NCBI GenBank assembly: GCA_025210455.1
Contig: JAOARQ010000050.1
Span: forward strand, 62,001-126,000
Length of the DNA: 64,000 nt
Source of the DNA: Pelagimonas sp.
GTDB taxonomy: Bacteria > Pseudomonadota > Alphaproteobacteria > Rhodobacterales > Rhodobacteraceae
Direction of reading: 5' to 3'
Part shown: positions 26,365-35,386 of the stretch, piece by piece
Numbering within the stretch: the stretch's first letter is position 1
How the letters are laid out: every line of letters starts with the position of its first letter
The notes under the pieces: generated by a model
What the model was told of the DNA's origin: nothing
Databases searched by the model: none
Seen by the model: the letters and a program-made list of their open reading frames with translations, nothing else
Made by a program: the position numbers and the translations under genes

Positions 26365-27221
26365 TGGGCATTTTTCTTGATTCAGAACTGACCAGCAAAG
26401 AACGCGGGCCGGATGCCCTGTTTCAGGTCATTCCAGTCCCGCTTGAACGCACCGTATCTTATGGTGCAGGCACCGCAGCCGGGCCAGAGGCGATTATCGA
26501 AGCTTCGAACGAACTTGAACGGCTTTGCCTTGGTCATGAACCCTGCGCGCAGGGTATTCACACAGTCGATCCGGTGGATTGCAATGGCCCGTTGCCCGAG
26601 GTGATGGAGCGCATCGCAGCCCAGACCGAACGCGTTGTGAAGGCCGGGCAGATCCCCGTGACGCTGGGCGGGGAACATTCGCTCAGCTTTGGCGCGGTGT
26701 CGGGTGTGGCGCGTGCTTTGGGGCGGCCGATTGGCATTGTGCAGATTGATGCCCATGCCGATCTGCGTGTGGCTTATCAGGGTGAACGCCATTCCCATGC
26801 GTCAGTGATGCATCTGCTGTCCTCTGAGGTGGATGTGCGTCTGGCGCAATTTGGCGTGCGCGCGCTCTGCACCCAAGAGGCAGAAAGCCGTGTGGCACAT
26901 AATGTTTTCCATGTTGATGCCGAAGAGCTGGTGACCCAGAACCTTTATACTGTTGATCTGCCTGAGGATTTCCCGGAACTCATCTATGTCAGCTTTGATG
27001 TGGATGGGCTGGATCCCAGCGTCATGCCCGCTACGGGCACGCCGGTGCCGGGTGGGCTAAGCTTTTATCAGGCGTTGCATCTGGTGACGCACTGCCTGAC
27101 GGGGCGGCGCTGTGTTGGTATGGATGTGGTGGAACTGGCACCCAATGGCGAAACCGCCTGGGATTTCACCGCCGCGCAGATCACCTATCGCATCATGGCT
27201 GCTGTGGGCGCGTCAACTTAG
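26364..27221 (+). CDS. speB: Agmatinase (ureohydrolase family)
   Basis: 285 residues; agmatine to putrescine plus urea. Mn-binding motifs of the arginase family are all present: GGEHSLSFG, QIDAHADLR and SFDVDGLDPS. The ATG at 26364 lies 8 bases after AGGGG; GTG 26361 is an alternative. It closes the pathway arginine - agmatine - putrescine - carboxyspermidine - spermidine. The TAG stop uses the target TA of a MITE plus that element's first base; the stop would also have been TAG before insertion. Confidence 0.92.
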   Translation: MGIFLDSELTSKERGPDALFQVIPVPLERTVSYGAGTAAGPEAIIEASNELERLCLGHEPCAQGIHTVDPVDCNGPLPEVMERIAAQTERVVKAGQIPVTLGGEHSLSFGAVSGVARALGRPIGIVQIDAHADLRVAYQGERHSHASVMHLLSSEVDVRLAQFGVRALCTQEAESRVAHNVFHVDAEELVTQNLYTVDLPEDFPELIYVSFDVDGLDPSVMPATGTPVPGGLSFYQALHLVTHCLTGRRCVGMDVVELAPNGETAWDFTAAQITYRIMAAVGAST

Positions 27222-27525
27222 GGCCTGTTAACCCTATTCAGTTTTCACCAGCGTGAGACGGATTTTGCCGCTGGCGCGTTGAAATGAGTGCCGCGATGTA
27301 ATCATCGCAAGTGAATTTCTACGATGCGAGGGGCAAAATCCGCCACGCCCGTCTCGCCAAAGGCGAGCAAGTGCTATGCGCACCTCTGGTGCGACGGGTT
27401 TCACCAAAATTGCCCAGCTTCGCGTCATTGAACCTTGCAATAGATTATTATTCCTAAGGTTCAATTTCTAGATCTGAGTAATTTTGGACAGAAACTGGTG
27501 AAAACTGAATAGGGTTAACGGGCCC
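27221..27525. mobile_element. MITE-like element with 31-base terminal inverted repeats
   Basis: The ends at 27221-27251 and 27495-27525 are inverted copies matching at 30 of 31 bases; the outer part reads GGGCC(T/C)GTTAACCC. A TA is found on both sides (27219-27220 and 27526-27527), consistent with a TA target duplication as made by IS630/Tc1-like and some IS5-group elements. Inside are further inverted repeats, for example ATTTTGCC/GGCAAAAT and GAACCTT/AAGGTTC, but no credible transposase gene. The whole gap between the convergent genes is this element. Confidence 0.8.
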
Positions 27526-28259
27526 TAGGCGGGCGGGCGCAAGGGCCTGCGCCCATCGGGTTCCAGAATCCAGCAGCTATTGTCTTCAAAGACGGCTGTG
27601 GTCAGATCTTGACCATAGCCCGCCCCCGTATCCAGATTAATCCGGTTGCCATGGTGTTCGGGCGTGGCCACATGTGTATGCCCGTGCACTACCAAACAGG
27701 GGTGTGGGCGTGGATCATCCAGAAATGTTTCGCGTATCCAGATCAGATCATCCGGATCCTGCTGATCAAGCGGGACACCCGGCAAAATACCGGCATGGAC
27801 AAACAGCAATCCATCTTCCTGATGATAGGGCTTTAGCCCTTGCAAAAAGTCGATATGGCGTTGGGGCACAGCAGCCTTGGCCAAAGCGTGAACCTGATAG
27901 GTGCGGGCGCCTTTGGCCACCTCAACACCATAGGAAGCCAGCGTTTCAACCCCGCCAATGCGCGGGTGCAGCCAGTGATAACCCAGCAGCAGCCGTGCGT
28001 CATTGCGCGGGTAATCTTCAAGGAACATGGCGCACATCTGATCGTGGTTGCCTTTCAGGCAGATCCAGTTGCGCCCCTCGGTCAGGCCCTTCGAGAGCAG
28101 ATCCAGCACCCCAGCGCTGTCGGCGCCGCGATCCGTATAATCGCCCAGAAAGACAATCTTTGCATCGGGCCCGCCGTCCTGCTCGATCCGCGCCAGCGCC
28201 TCTTGCAGCTTGCTTAGCTGACCGTGAATATCGCCGATGGCATAGATAGGTTCTGGCAT
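27525..28259 (-). CDS. Metallophosphoesterase (PPP-type serine/threonine phosphatase / ApaH-like)
   Basis: 244 residues. Calcineurin-like core with GDIHGQ (residues 8-13), GDYTDRG and GNHDQM, and the later HGHTH motif, all metal ligands of the bacterial PPP phosphatases and diadenosine tetraphosphatase. It starts only 9 bases behind the hpaI stop and is probably the last gene of the homoprotocatechuate operon transcript, although a function in that pathway is not known. Its TAG stop uses the right-hand TA of the MITE target; before insertion it would have been TAA. Confidence 0.85.
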   Translation of the reverse strand: MPEPIYAIGDIHGQLSKLQEALARIEQDGGPDAKIVFLGDYTDRGADSAGVLDLLSKGLTEGRNWICLKGNHDQMCAMFLEDYPRNDARLLLGYHWLHPRIGGVETLASYGVEVAKGARTYQVHALAKAAVPQRHIDFLQGLKPYHQEDGLLFVHAGILPGVPLDQQDPDDLIWIRETFLDDPRPHPCLVVHGHTHVATPEHHGNRINLDTGAGYGQDLTTAVFEDNSCWILEPDGRRPLRPPA

Positions 28260-28268
28260 GGGATCAGA

Positions 28269-29324
28269 TTACCCAGCCCAGTCGATCTTGAAATCTTCGC
28301 GAAAGGCAAAGCGCACCAGATGTGCTTCGATGACCTGCTGCCAGCGGGCCAGATCACCGCGCGGCCCGGTCTGAGCGGTGATTGTCAGCCCTTCGGTAGT
28401 CGCAGCCATTTCAACACTGTCGCCATCGGCAAACCGCACGCTGCCCTGATGGGTGTCAAAACTGGCCTCGGCTTTATGCGCCCAGTGTTTGCACAGCTGT
28501 TGCAGATATTTACTGGCAGAATCCGTTTTTGCGGTGCCAGAGATGCTTTGGTCCGGCAGCAGGGCCAGCCCGGTTTTGGCCGCGGCGCGCATGGTTCGGG
28601 CAAACAGCACCACGTCGATATCCGTGGCAAGGAATGTTGTCCCCAGATCAAGACACTTGCGTTGCATTTGAGGATCCAGTGTCAGGATGCCTGCCGCCTT
28701 GCCTGCGGCGACAATCCGGGTGATCGCGTCAAGGACGGCGGCTTCAACTTCGGGGTGTCCGGCATTGCCGATATGGCCCATGTCAGCGGCCAGATCCGCC
28801 GGGCCGATAAAGACCCCATCCACATCAGTCGTCAGAATATCATCCAGCGCGGCCAGTCCCGCGCGGTTTTCCACCTGCACCAGCAGGCAGATCTGATCGT
28901 CGGCGGTGGGCAGGTAATCGGGGATCGCAGAAAATTTTGACGCCCGCGCCAGCGCAGAGCCGACACCGCGCACCCCATGAGGGGGGTATTGCACCGCGCG
29001 CACCAGTTTACGGGCGTGATCACCGCTTTCAACCATCGGCACCAGCAGGCTTTGTACGCCTGCGTCCAGATACTGTTTGATCATCCAGGTTTCGCCAATC
29101 GGCAGGCGCGCCACTGGATGGCTGCCAGAACCTTCGATCACACGCACCTGATCCAGTATTGAGCGCAGATCATTGGGCGCATGTTCACCGTCGACCAGCA
29201 GCCAGTCAAATTCGGCGGTTGCGGCAATTTCGGCCGCATAGGTATCGGCGATGCCAACCCAGCAGCCAATCTGCGGCTGACCATTGGCCAGCGCGGCCTT
29301 GAACGCGTTATGGGGGGCAGGCAT
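28269..29324 (-). CDS. hpaI: HpaI aldolase fused to a DUF2218 domain
   Basis: 351 residues. Residues 1-255 are a class II HpcH/HpaI aldolase: WLLVDGEHAPND (active-site His), LVQVENRAGL (metal Glu) and VFIGPADLAADMGH (metal Asp). It splits 4-hydroxy-2-oxoheptane-1,7-dioate into pyruvate and succinate semialdehyde. Residues about 270-351 are a separate DUF2218 domain (KYLQQLCKHWAHKAE ... HLVRFAFRE), normally a free-standing protein of some 90 residues with unknown function. The aldolase part alone is family length, so this is a real C-terminal fusion. Confidence 0.88.
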   Translation of the reverse strand: MPAPHNAFKAALANGQPQIGCWVGIADTYAAEIAATAEFDWLLVDGEHAPNDLRSILDQVRVIEGSGSHPVARLPIGETWMIKQYLDAGVQSLLVPMVESGDHARKLVRAVQYPPHGVRGVGSALARASKFSAIPDYLPTADDQICLLVQVENRAGLAALDDILTTDVDGVFIGPADLAADMGHIGNAGHPEVEAAVLDAITRIVAAGKAAGILTLDPQMQRKCLDLGTTFLATDIDVVLFARTMRAAAKTGLALLPDQSISGTAKTDSASKYLQQLCKHWAHKAEASFDTHQGSVRFADGDSVEMAATTEGLTITAQTGPRGDLARWQQVIEAHLVRFAFREDFKIDWAG

Positions 29325-29335
29325 GGTGGTCTTCC

Positions 29336-30136
29336 TTATTCAAATGCTATGTCGACTGACCCAAAGGGGCCAAAGTCTGCGTGTATCTGGGTGCCCGACG
29401 GGCATTCGACCGGGCGGATAAAGCTACCTGACAGGATAATTTGGCCGGGTTCAATGCTTTGCCCATATTGCGCCATGCGCCGGGCCAGCCAGACGACGCT
29501 TTCGACCGGGTCATTCAACACCCCAGCCCCCAGTCCGGTTTCTTCCACCTCGCCATTGCGCGAGGTAATTGCTCCGACCCAGCGCAGATCAAAGGCGCCA
29601 ACTGCGTGGCGTTCCTGCCCCAGAACGATCCCCGCATTGGCGGCATTGTCGCTGATGGTGTCAAAGACGGTGCGCGCCTTGCCGGTTTCGGGATCCGCGC
29701 GCTGAATGCGGGTATCGAGGATCTCGATCGAAGGGGCCACGTAATCCGTGGCGGCGATGATGTCATCGCGGGTGACGTTTTCGCCGCCCACGGCAGATTT
29801 CATCACAAAGGCGATTTCCGCTTCGATCCGGGGCTGAATAAATCGGCCCACCGGGACAGTGCCACCATGATCAAAGCGCATGTCGTCAAACAGGATGCCG
29901 CTGTCTGGAATGTCGATATTTAGCGCATATTGCATGGCCTTCGACGTCAGACCGATCTTCCAGCCGATGACCTTGCGGCCCTCTGCCAGCTTTTGACGAT
30001 AGAGAGCGTTTTGCACCTCATAGGCGTCATCCATACCCATTTCGGGGTTGCGTAGCGTCAAAAGGCCAATCTGTTCGCGGGTTCTTTCCGCCTGCAGCAG
30101 ATCCGCAGCGGCACGGGCGTGTTCCTGAGGGGTCAT
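29336..30136 (-). CDS. hpaH: 2-oxo-hept-3-ene-1,7-dioate hydratase
   Basis: 266 residues. Fumarylacetoacetase-like/hydratase fold with GWKIGLTSKAMQ near residue 56, then PRIEAEIAFVM, which supplies the metal-binding Glu pair. Adds water to the dienoate to form the substrate of HpaI. Overlaps the upstream FAH-family gene by 4 bases. Confidence 0.9.
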   Translation of the reverse strand: MTPQEHARAAADLLQAERTREQIGLLTLRNPEMGMDDAYEVQNALYRQKLAEGRKVIGWKIGLTSKAMQYALNIDIPDSGILFDDMRFDHGGTVPVGRFIQPRIEAEIAFVMKSAVGGENVTRDDIIAATDYVAPSIEILDTRIQRADPETGKARTVFDTISDNAANAGIVLGQERHAVGAFDLRWVGAITSRNGEVEETGLGAGVLNDPVESVVWLARRMAQYGQSIEPGQIILSGSFIRPVECPSGTQIHADFGPFGSVDIAFE

Positions 30137-30987
30137 ATCTGTTCGTCCTCAATGCTATTGCGCAGCGTGCCGATGCCGTCGACGGTGATTTCAACCACAT
30201 CGCCGGGGGCAAGATATTTCGGCGGATCAAAGCGCGCGCCTGCCCCGGTGGGTGTGCCCGTGACGATGATATCGCCGGGCATCAATGTCATGAAGGTCGA
30301 AATATATTCGATTTCACGCCGGATGGGGAACATCATGCGGTTCAGCGTGTCATCCTGACGAAGCTCTCCGTTGACGCGGGTCTGAATGCGCGCGTCATCC
30401 AGCTGGGCGGCATCGGTGAACGGCACCAGCCAGGGGCCCATCGCGCCTGAGCGATCCCAGTTCTTGCCCTGGGTCACGTTGAATTTCGCATGGCGCACCC
30501 AATCGCGAATGGTGCCTTCATTGCACAGGGTCAGCGCCGCGATGTGACCATAGGCGTTTTCCTGCGAAATCCGTCGGCCTGCCTTGCCGATCACAATGGC
30601 CACTTCACCTTCGTAATCCAGCGTGTGATTTTCAGGCGGGCGGATCAGGGGCTGACCATGCCCGGTAAATCCGCTGGCAAAGCGCGGAAAGAGTGACATG
30701 TATTTAGGCTGGGCGCTGCCGTCTTTGTATTCCGCATTGCGATCAGGAAAGTTCACACCAACGCACAGGATCCGGCGTGCATCAGGCATAACCATGTCGT
30801 AGGCGAAATCGCGATGCGTTACCGCGCGGCCCTGTGCGGCGCTGGCCAGCTGATCAAACGCACCTGCAGCAATAACCTCATAGAGACTGGCATACTGGGG
30901 AAAGGCGTCATTCAGTGCGATGGCACCGTCATCGGTGATGGCCCCAAAAAAGGTTTCAGACTGAGCGGTAAAGGTTGCAAAGCGCAT
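30133..30987 (-). CDS. hpaG: Fumarylacetoacetate hydrolase family protein, HpaG-like decarboxylase/isomerase
   Basis: 284 residues, one FAH domain: CVGVNFPDRNAEY, DYEGEVAIVIGK (metal Glu residues) and IVTGTPTGAGA. In E. coli the HpaG protein has two FAH domains and both decarboxylates 5-oxopent-3-ene-1,2,5-tricarboxylate and isomerises the product. Here only one single-domain gene is present, so it either does both or a second copy lies elsewhere. It abuts the dehydrogenase gene directly and overlaps hpaH by 4 bases. Confidence 0.82.
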   Translation of the reverse strand: MRFATFTAQSETFFGAITDDGAIALNDAFPQYASLYEVIAAGAFDQLASAAQGRAVTHRDFAYDMVMPDARRILCVGVNFPDRNAEYKDGSAQPKYMSLFPRFASGFTGHGQPLIRPPENHTLDYEGEVAIVIGKAGRRISQENAYGHIAALTLCNEGTIRDWVRHAKFNVTQGKNWDRSGAMGPWLVPFTDAAQLDDARIQTRVNGELRQDDTLNRMMFPIRREIEYISTFMTLMPGDIIVTGTPTGAGARFDPPKYLAPGDVVEITVDGIGTLRNSIEDEQI

Positions 30988-32469
30988 CTATGCCTCCTTG
31001 GGGGCGTCGATGCCACCCATGCAGATGTATTTGAGTTCCATAAAATCATCGAGCCCGTAGCGTGATCCTTCGCGCCCCAGACCAGACATCTTGACACCGC
31101 CAAAGGGGGCTTCGGCGGTGGAGATCAACCCGGTATTGACGCCAACCATGCCATATTCCAGCGCCTCAGAGACGCGCCACACCCGCGCCAGATCGCGCGA
31201 ATAGAAATAAGAGGCCAGACCGAAATCCGTATCATTGGCGGCGGTGATAACTTCGGATTCAGTGTCGAATTTGAACAGTGGCGCAACGGGCCCAAAGGTT
31301 TCTTCACGGGCCACAGCCATTTCGGCGGTGACGCCTGTCAGGATGGTGGGCTCAAAAAAGGTGCCGCCAAGCGCATGTGGTTTGCCGCCCAAGGTAACGG
31401 TGGCGCCCTTTGAAGTCGCGTCGCTGACATGTTCCGCCACCTTGTCCACGGCGGCCTGATCAATCAACGGGCCAAAGACGATGCCCGCGTCAAAGCCGTT
31501 GCCGGTGGGCAGAGTGGCCACTTTGGCCGCCAGCTTTTGTGCAAAGGCGTCATAGACGCCTGCCTGCACATAGATGCGATTGGCACAGACGCAAGTCTGA
31601 CCATTGTTGCGAAACTTGGCGATTATGGCCCCGTCGACAGCGGCATCCAGATCCGCATCGTCAAAGACGATAAAGGGTGCGTTGCCCCCTAGCTCCAACC
31701 CGAGTTTCTTGATCGTAGGCGCACATTGCGCATAGAGCATCGCACCAATTTCCGTCGATCCGGTAAAGGTAAGCTTTTGCACGATTTTACTGGCTGTCAT
31801 TTCGCCGCCGATCTCGCGGGCGGATCCTGTCAGAACGGAAAACAGACCGTTGGGCAGGCCTGCACGGTCTGCCAGTTCAGCCAGAGCAATGGCAGAAAAC
31901 GGGGTTTGGCTGGCCGGTTTCAACACCATCGCACAGCCCGCCGCAAAGGCCGGGCCTGCCTTGCGGGTGATCATCGCATTGGGAAAGTTCCATGGCGTGA
32001 TTGCGGCCACCACGCCGATAGGCTGTTTCACGGTCAGGATGCGTTTGTCAGCTGCATGGCCGGGGGTCACATCCCCATAGGCGCGGCGCGCCTCTTCGGC
32101 GAACCATTCGATGAAGGACGCACCATAGGCAATTTCGCCCTTGGCCTCGGCCAGAGGTTTGCCCTGTTCCGCGGTCAGGATGGCCCCCAGATCCTCTTGA
32201 TGTTGCATCATCAGATCATACCAACGCCGCAGGATTTGGCTGCGGTCTTTGGCGGTGCGCGCGGCCCAGTCTTTCTGGGCAATATGCGCTTGTTGAATGG
32301 CCCGTGCGGTCTCGGAGGCGCCCAGATCAGGCACCTTGCCGATCAGCGCGCCAGTCGCCGGGTTTGTGACCTCAAGGGTGCCCGCAGCATCGTCCAGGCC
32401 AACCCAGGTGGTGCCCACCTTGGCGGCCTGAATCAGCAATGAGGGATCGTTAAGACGCAGGTCTGTCAT
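30988..32469 (-). CDS. gabD: Succinate-semialdehyde dehydrogenase
   Basis: 493 residues, aldehyde dehydrogenase superfamily with LELGGNAPFIVFDDADLD (Glu) and NNGQTCVCANRI (catalytic Cys). The Cys-x-Cys at the active site is typical of GabD. In this operon it oxidises the succinate semialdehyde released by HpaI to succinate. Confidence 0.9.
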   Translation of the reverse strand: MTDLRLNDPSLLIQAAKVGTTWVGLDDAAGTLEVTNPATGALIGKVPDLGASETARAIQQAHIAQKDWAARTAKDRSQILRRWYDLMMQHQEDLGAILTAEQGKPLAEAKGEIAYGASFIEWFAEEARRAYGDVTPGHAADKRILTVKQPIGVVAAITPWNFPNAMITRKAGPAFAAGCAMVLKPASQTPFSAIALAELADRAGLPNGLFSVLTGSAREIGGEMTASKIVQKLTFTGSTEIGAMLYAQCAPTIKKLGLELGGNAPFIVFDDADLDAAVDGAIIAKFRNNGQTCVCANRIYVQAGVYDAFAQKLAAKVATLPTGNGFDAGIVFGPLIDQAAVDKVAEHVSDATSKGATVTLGGKPHALGGTFFEPTILTGVTAEMAVAREETFGPVAPLFKFDTESEVITAANDTDFGLASYFYSRDLARVWRVSEALEYGMVGVNTGLISTAEAPFGGVKMSGLGREGSRYGLDDFMELKYICMGGIDAPKEA

Positions 32470-32495
32470 GTGGTGTTTGATCCTGTCATTCCGGG

Positions 32496-33338
32496 TCAGA
32501 CGGAAAAGCTGACATTGGCCTGGCCTGTGCCAGAACTGCCAAAGTAGGGGGTGTAGATGTCGATTTCACCTTTGTAGCTGCCCCAGCCCAAAGCCCCGAA
32601 CAGAAGCGCAGTGTCGTTCATGGCACATTCGCCTGCACATTTCTTGGCATAATCGGGCAGAAGCTCCAGAAACTCTTCGAACCGCCCCTGCTCCCAGAGA
32701 TCCAGCACGCGCATATCCATCTGGCGGTTGAATTCACCGTTCACCGAATTCAGCCCATCAACGGAACGTTCATTGGGGGTGAAATCATGGCTCAGCGACC
32801 CTGACGCCAGAATCGAAACCCTGCGGTTTGAGCGCTTGATGCCTTCAGCGATGGCTTCACCCCAGACGCGGTTTTCCGCGATCGAAGAAAACTGGTTGAC
32901 CGCCACAGGCAGCACCCGTGCATTGACGCCATCGTTGATGAAATGCATCGGCAAAAGGGTGCCATATTCCATACCCATATCCGGGTGCGCATGACCTAGC
33001 GCGCGTTCCCCTCTTTCGCGCAGCACATCAAGGATGGATTCCCCAAGCTCATCGTCGCCGCGATAATCGAACTCCATGTCCGCCAGCATATGCGGCAGTT
33101 CGTGGCTGATAAACCGACCCTTGTGGTGCGGCTTGGTGTTCAGGTGAAAACCCTGATTGGTGATCCAGTGGGTGTCAAAAACGACAAAGGTTTCAACCTC
33201 ACGCTCAATCGCGTCTTGCCGCAGGCGGGCAAAGCCATCAATGGCGGGTTGGCGGATGCCTTTGTATTTGGGCATGGTATGAGACATCCAGATGCTGGGC
33301 ACATGCGTGATTTTCGCGGCCTGTACAATTTTTCCCAT
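32496..33338 (-). CDS. hpaD: 3,4-dihydroxyphenylacetate (homoprotocatechuate) 2,3-dioxygenase, LigB type
   Basis: 280 residues, class III extradiol ring-cleavage dioxygenase. Fe ligands are expected at the His in VPSIWMSHTMP and in the FDTHWI stretch, with the active-site His in SGSLSHDF. Cleaves the catechol ring to 5-carboxymethyl-2-hydroxymuconate semialdehyde. Placement between hpaE and gabD supports this substrate over protocatechuate. A 124-base gap with short GATCAG repeats separates it from hpaE. Confidence 0.9.
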   Translation of the reverse strand: MGKIVQAAKITHVPSIWMSHTMPKYKGIRQPAIDGFARLRQDAIEREVETFVVFDTHWITNQGFHLNTKPHHKGRFISHELPHMLADMEFDYRGDDELGESILDVLRERGERALGHAHPDMGMEYGTLLPMHFINDGVNARVLPVAVNQFSSIAENRVWGEAIAEGIKRSNRRVSILASGSLSHDFTPNERSVDGLNSVNGEFNRQMDMRVLDLWEQGRFEEFLELLPDYAKKCAGECAMNDTALLFGALGWGSYKGEIDIYTPYFGSSGTGQANVSFSV

Positions 33339-33462
33339 GACAGTTCCTCCTCTTGAAGTGTCGCCTGACCACCTGTCTGTTTTCGGGGGTCAGAGGGTGT
33401 CTGATCAGGCGCAGGGCTGTGATCAGACTGGAATGCGCGTCTCTTGGTGGTGTTTGGTGGGC

Positions 33463-34971
33463 CTATTTACCCAGCTGCATGATCTTATGCTGGCCGGTGG
33501 CAAATCCCACGTGCTTTTGTTCCATGTAGAATTCAAAGGACCAATCGCCACCATCGCGGCCAATGCCCGAGGCTTTGACCCCACCAAAGGGGGTGGGCAG
33601 GTGGCGCACGTTTTCCGAATTCACCCAGATCATCCCGGCATCCAGCTTATCGGTAAAGCGCAGTGCGCGGGTCAGATCGTTGGTCCAGACATAGCCTGTC
33701 AGCCCATATGGCGTGTCATTGGCGATTTCCAGCGCCTCTTCTTCGGTTGAAAAGGGGATTGAGGTCAGGACCGGGCCAAAGATCTCTTCGCGGGCGATGC
33801 GCATCTGGTTGTTGGCATTGGTGAACAGAGTCGGGCGCACAAAATAGCCTTCTTCGCCAACCTTCACCCCACCCGCAGCTACGGTTGCGCCATCTTCCTT
33901 GGCGATATCAAAATAGCTGGTGACCTTGTTGTAATGTTCCTCTGTGACCAGCGGGCCAATTTCGGTGGCAGGATCCAGCGGATGACCCACTTTGATATTG
34001 TTCACCCGTTCGATCAGTTTGGCTTCGAACTCTTCTTTGATGGTGTCCTGAATCAGCAGGCGCGAGGACGAGGTGCAGCGTTCACCGTTGATCGAATAGA
34101 TCATAAAGATCACCGCATCCAACGCGCGATCCAGATCAGCATCGTCAAAAACGGTGACGGGGTTTTTGCCGCCCAGCTCAAGGTGCATCCGCTTAAGCGT
34201 ATCTGCCCCCTGTTTGGTGATGATAGAACCGGTGCGGCTTTCACCAACAAAGGCGATGGCCTTGATCAGCGGATGCTCTGTCAGCGCTTTGCCCGCGTCA
34301 GGGCCAAAGCCGTTGACGGTGTTCAGCACGCCTTTGGGCAGGCCAGCCTCTTCGGCGATTTCCACCAGTAAACGGGCCGAGAGCGGGCTGTCTTCGGCGG
34401 GTTTGTGCACCACAGTGCAGCCTGCTGCCAGCGCCGGAGCGATTTTCCAGGTCGACAGCATAAAGGGCGTGTTCCAGGGGGTAATCACGCCTACCGGACC
34501 AATCGGCACGCGGGTGGTGATATTCATCAAGGTAGGCGATTTCAGGTGCTGCCCATCGCGGGCCTGTACCACCTGATCCGCAAAATAGCGAAAGTTCTCG
34601 GCTCCGCGCAGCGCAGCTTTCGACATAAAGCGCAGGGTCTGGCCTGTATCCCAGCATTCACACAGCGCAATTTCTTCGGCACGGGCCTCAATGGCATCAG
34701 CCACATTCAGCAGGATGCGACGGCGCTGTGCAGCGGGCATATCGCGCCATTCCGCAAAGGCGGCATGGGCAGACCGGGCAGCGGCGTCAATATCATCAGC
34801 GGTGCCGTGGGCCACGTCGCAGATCACGGATTTATTCACCGGCGAGGTCGATTGAAATACACCCGCCGCACCCTCACGATCTTCGCCATTGATCCGGTTT
34901 TTGATGCCAGTTTCTTTGAAACGGGCCAGAAAGCCGGTCAGTTTTTCGATATTGCTGTCCAATGCGCTCAT
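33463..34971 (-). CDS. hpaE: 5-carboxymethyl-2-hydroxymuconate semialdehyde dehydrogenase
   Basis: 502 residues, aldehyde dehydrogenase superfamily: LELGGKNPVTVFDDADLD, then NGERCTSSSRLL with the catalytic Cys (NGERCTSSSR is characteristic of HpaE). Oxidises the ring-cleavage aldehyde to the acid. Starts 3 bases after the hpaF stop. Confidence 0.93.
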   Translation of the reverse strand: MSALDSNIEKLTGFLARFKETGIKNRINGEDREGAAGVFQSTSPVNKSVICDVAHGTADDIDAAARSAHAAFAEWRDMPAAQRRRILLNVADAIEARAEEIALCECWDTGQTLRFMSKAALRGAENFRYFADQVVQARDGQHLKSPTLMNITTRVPIGPVGVITPWNTPFMLSTWKIAPALAAGCTVVHKPAEDSPLSARLLVEIAEEAGLPKGVLNTVNGFGPDAGKALTEHPLIKAIAFVGESRTGSIITKQGADTLKRMHLELGGKNPVTVFDDADLDRALDAVIFMIYSINGERCTSSSRLLIQDTIKEEFEAKLIERVNNIKVGHPLDPATEIGPLVTEEHYNKVTSYFDIAKEDGATVAAGGVKVGEEGYFVRPTLFTNANNQMRIAREEIFGPVLTSIPFSTEEEALEIANDTPYGLTGYVWTNDLTRALRFTDKLDAGMIWVNSENVRHLPTPFGGVKASGIGRDGGDWSFEFYMEQKHVGFATGQHKIMQLGK

Positions 34972-34974
34972 GGG

Positions 34975-35373
34975 TCAGGTCTCCTGCGTGGTCGCGGCCA
35001 AGTGATCCCGGATGGTGCCGGTCTTGGGCGAAAGGTCTGGGTCGATGTCGCGCATCTCAAGCGAGAGCGCGATGGAATGGCTGGCAAAGGCCGGGGCAAG
35101 GTAGGTTTTCAGGGCCTCAAAGATCTGCTGAGTGGCCTCTTGTTTGACGTCATCAGGGCGGCCTGCGCGCAGGCGGATCGAAACATCAACAAAGCCATGC
35201 GCCGGGTTGCCATCTGCAATGGCATAGTGATCCACGCGCGTTGCCCGCACACGAATGCCGGGCATGGGAAAGGTGTCGATCATTGCTGCCGTGGCGCGGA
35301 TGCATTCGCAAAGCCCCGAAATATCAATGATCTGCTCCAGATTTCCGGAGTACTCGACATGAAAATGCGGCAT
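34975..35373 (-). CDS. hpaF: 5-carboxymethyl-2-hydroxymuconate delta-isomerase
   Basis: 132 residues starting MPHFHVEYSGNLE; the N-terminal Pro after Met removal is the catalytic base in this 4-oxalocrotonate-tautomerase-related family. An ATG 15 bases further up is less likely because the mature Pro must be N-terminal. First gene of the catabolic operon, directly behind the HpaR operator. Confidence 0.9.
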   Translation of the reverse strand: MPHFHVEYSGNLEQIIDISGLCECIRATAAMIDTFPMPGIRVRATRVDHYAIADGNPAHGFVDVSIRLRAGRPDDVKQEATQQIFEALKTYLAPAFASHSIALSLEMRDIDPDLSPKTGTIRDHLAATTQET

Positions 35374-35386
35374 TTTCCTCTCCCCC

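Noticed and set aside
27234-27464. Short minus-strand open frame inside the MITE-like element
   Set aside because: 76 codons, no transposase motif, and the element is too short for an IS; treated as non-coding.
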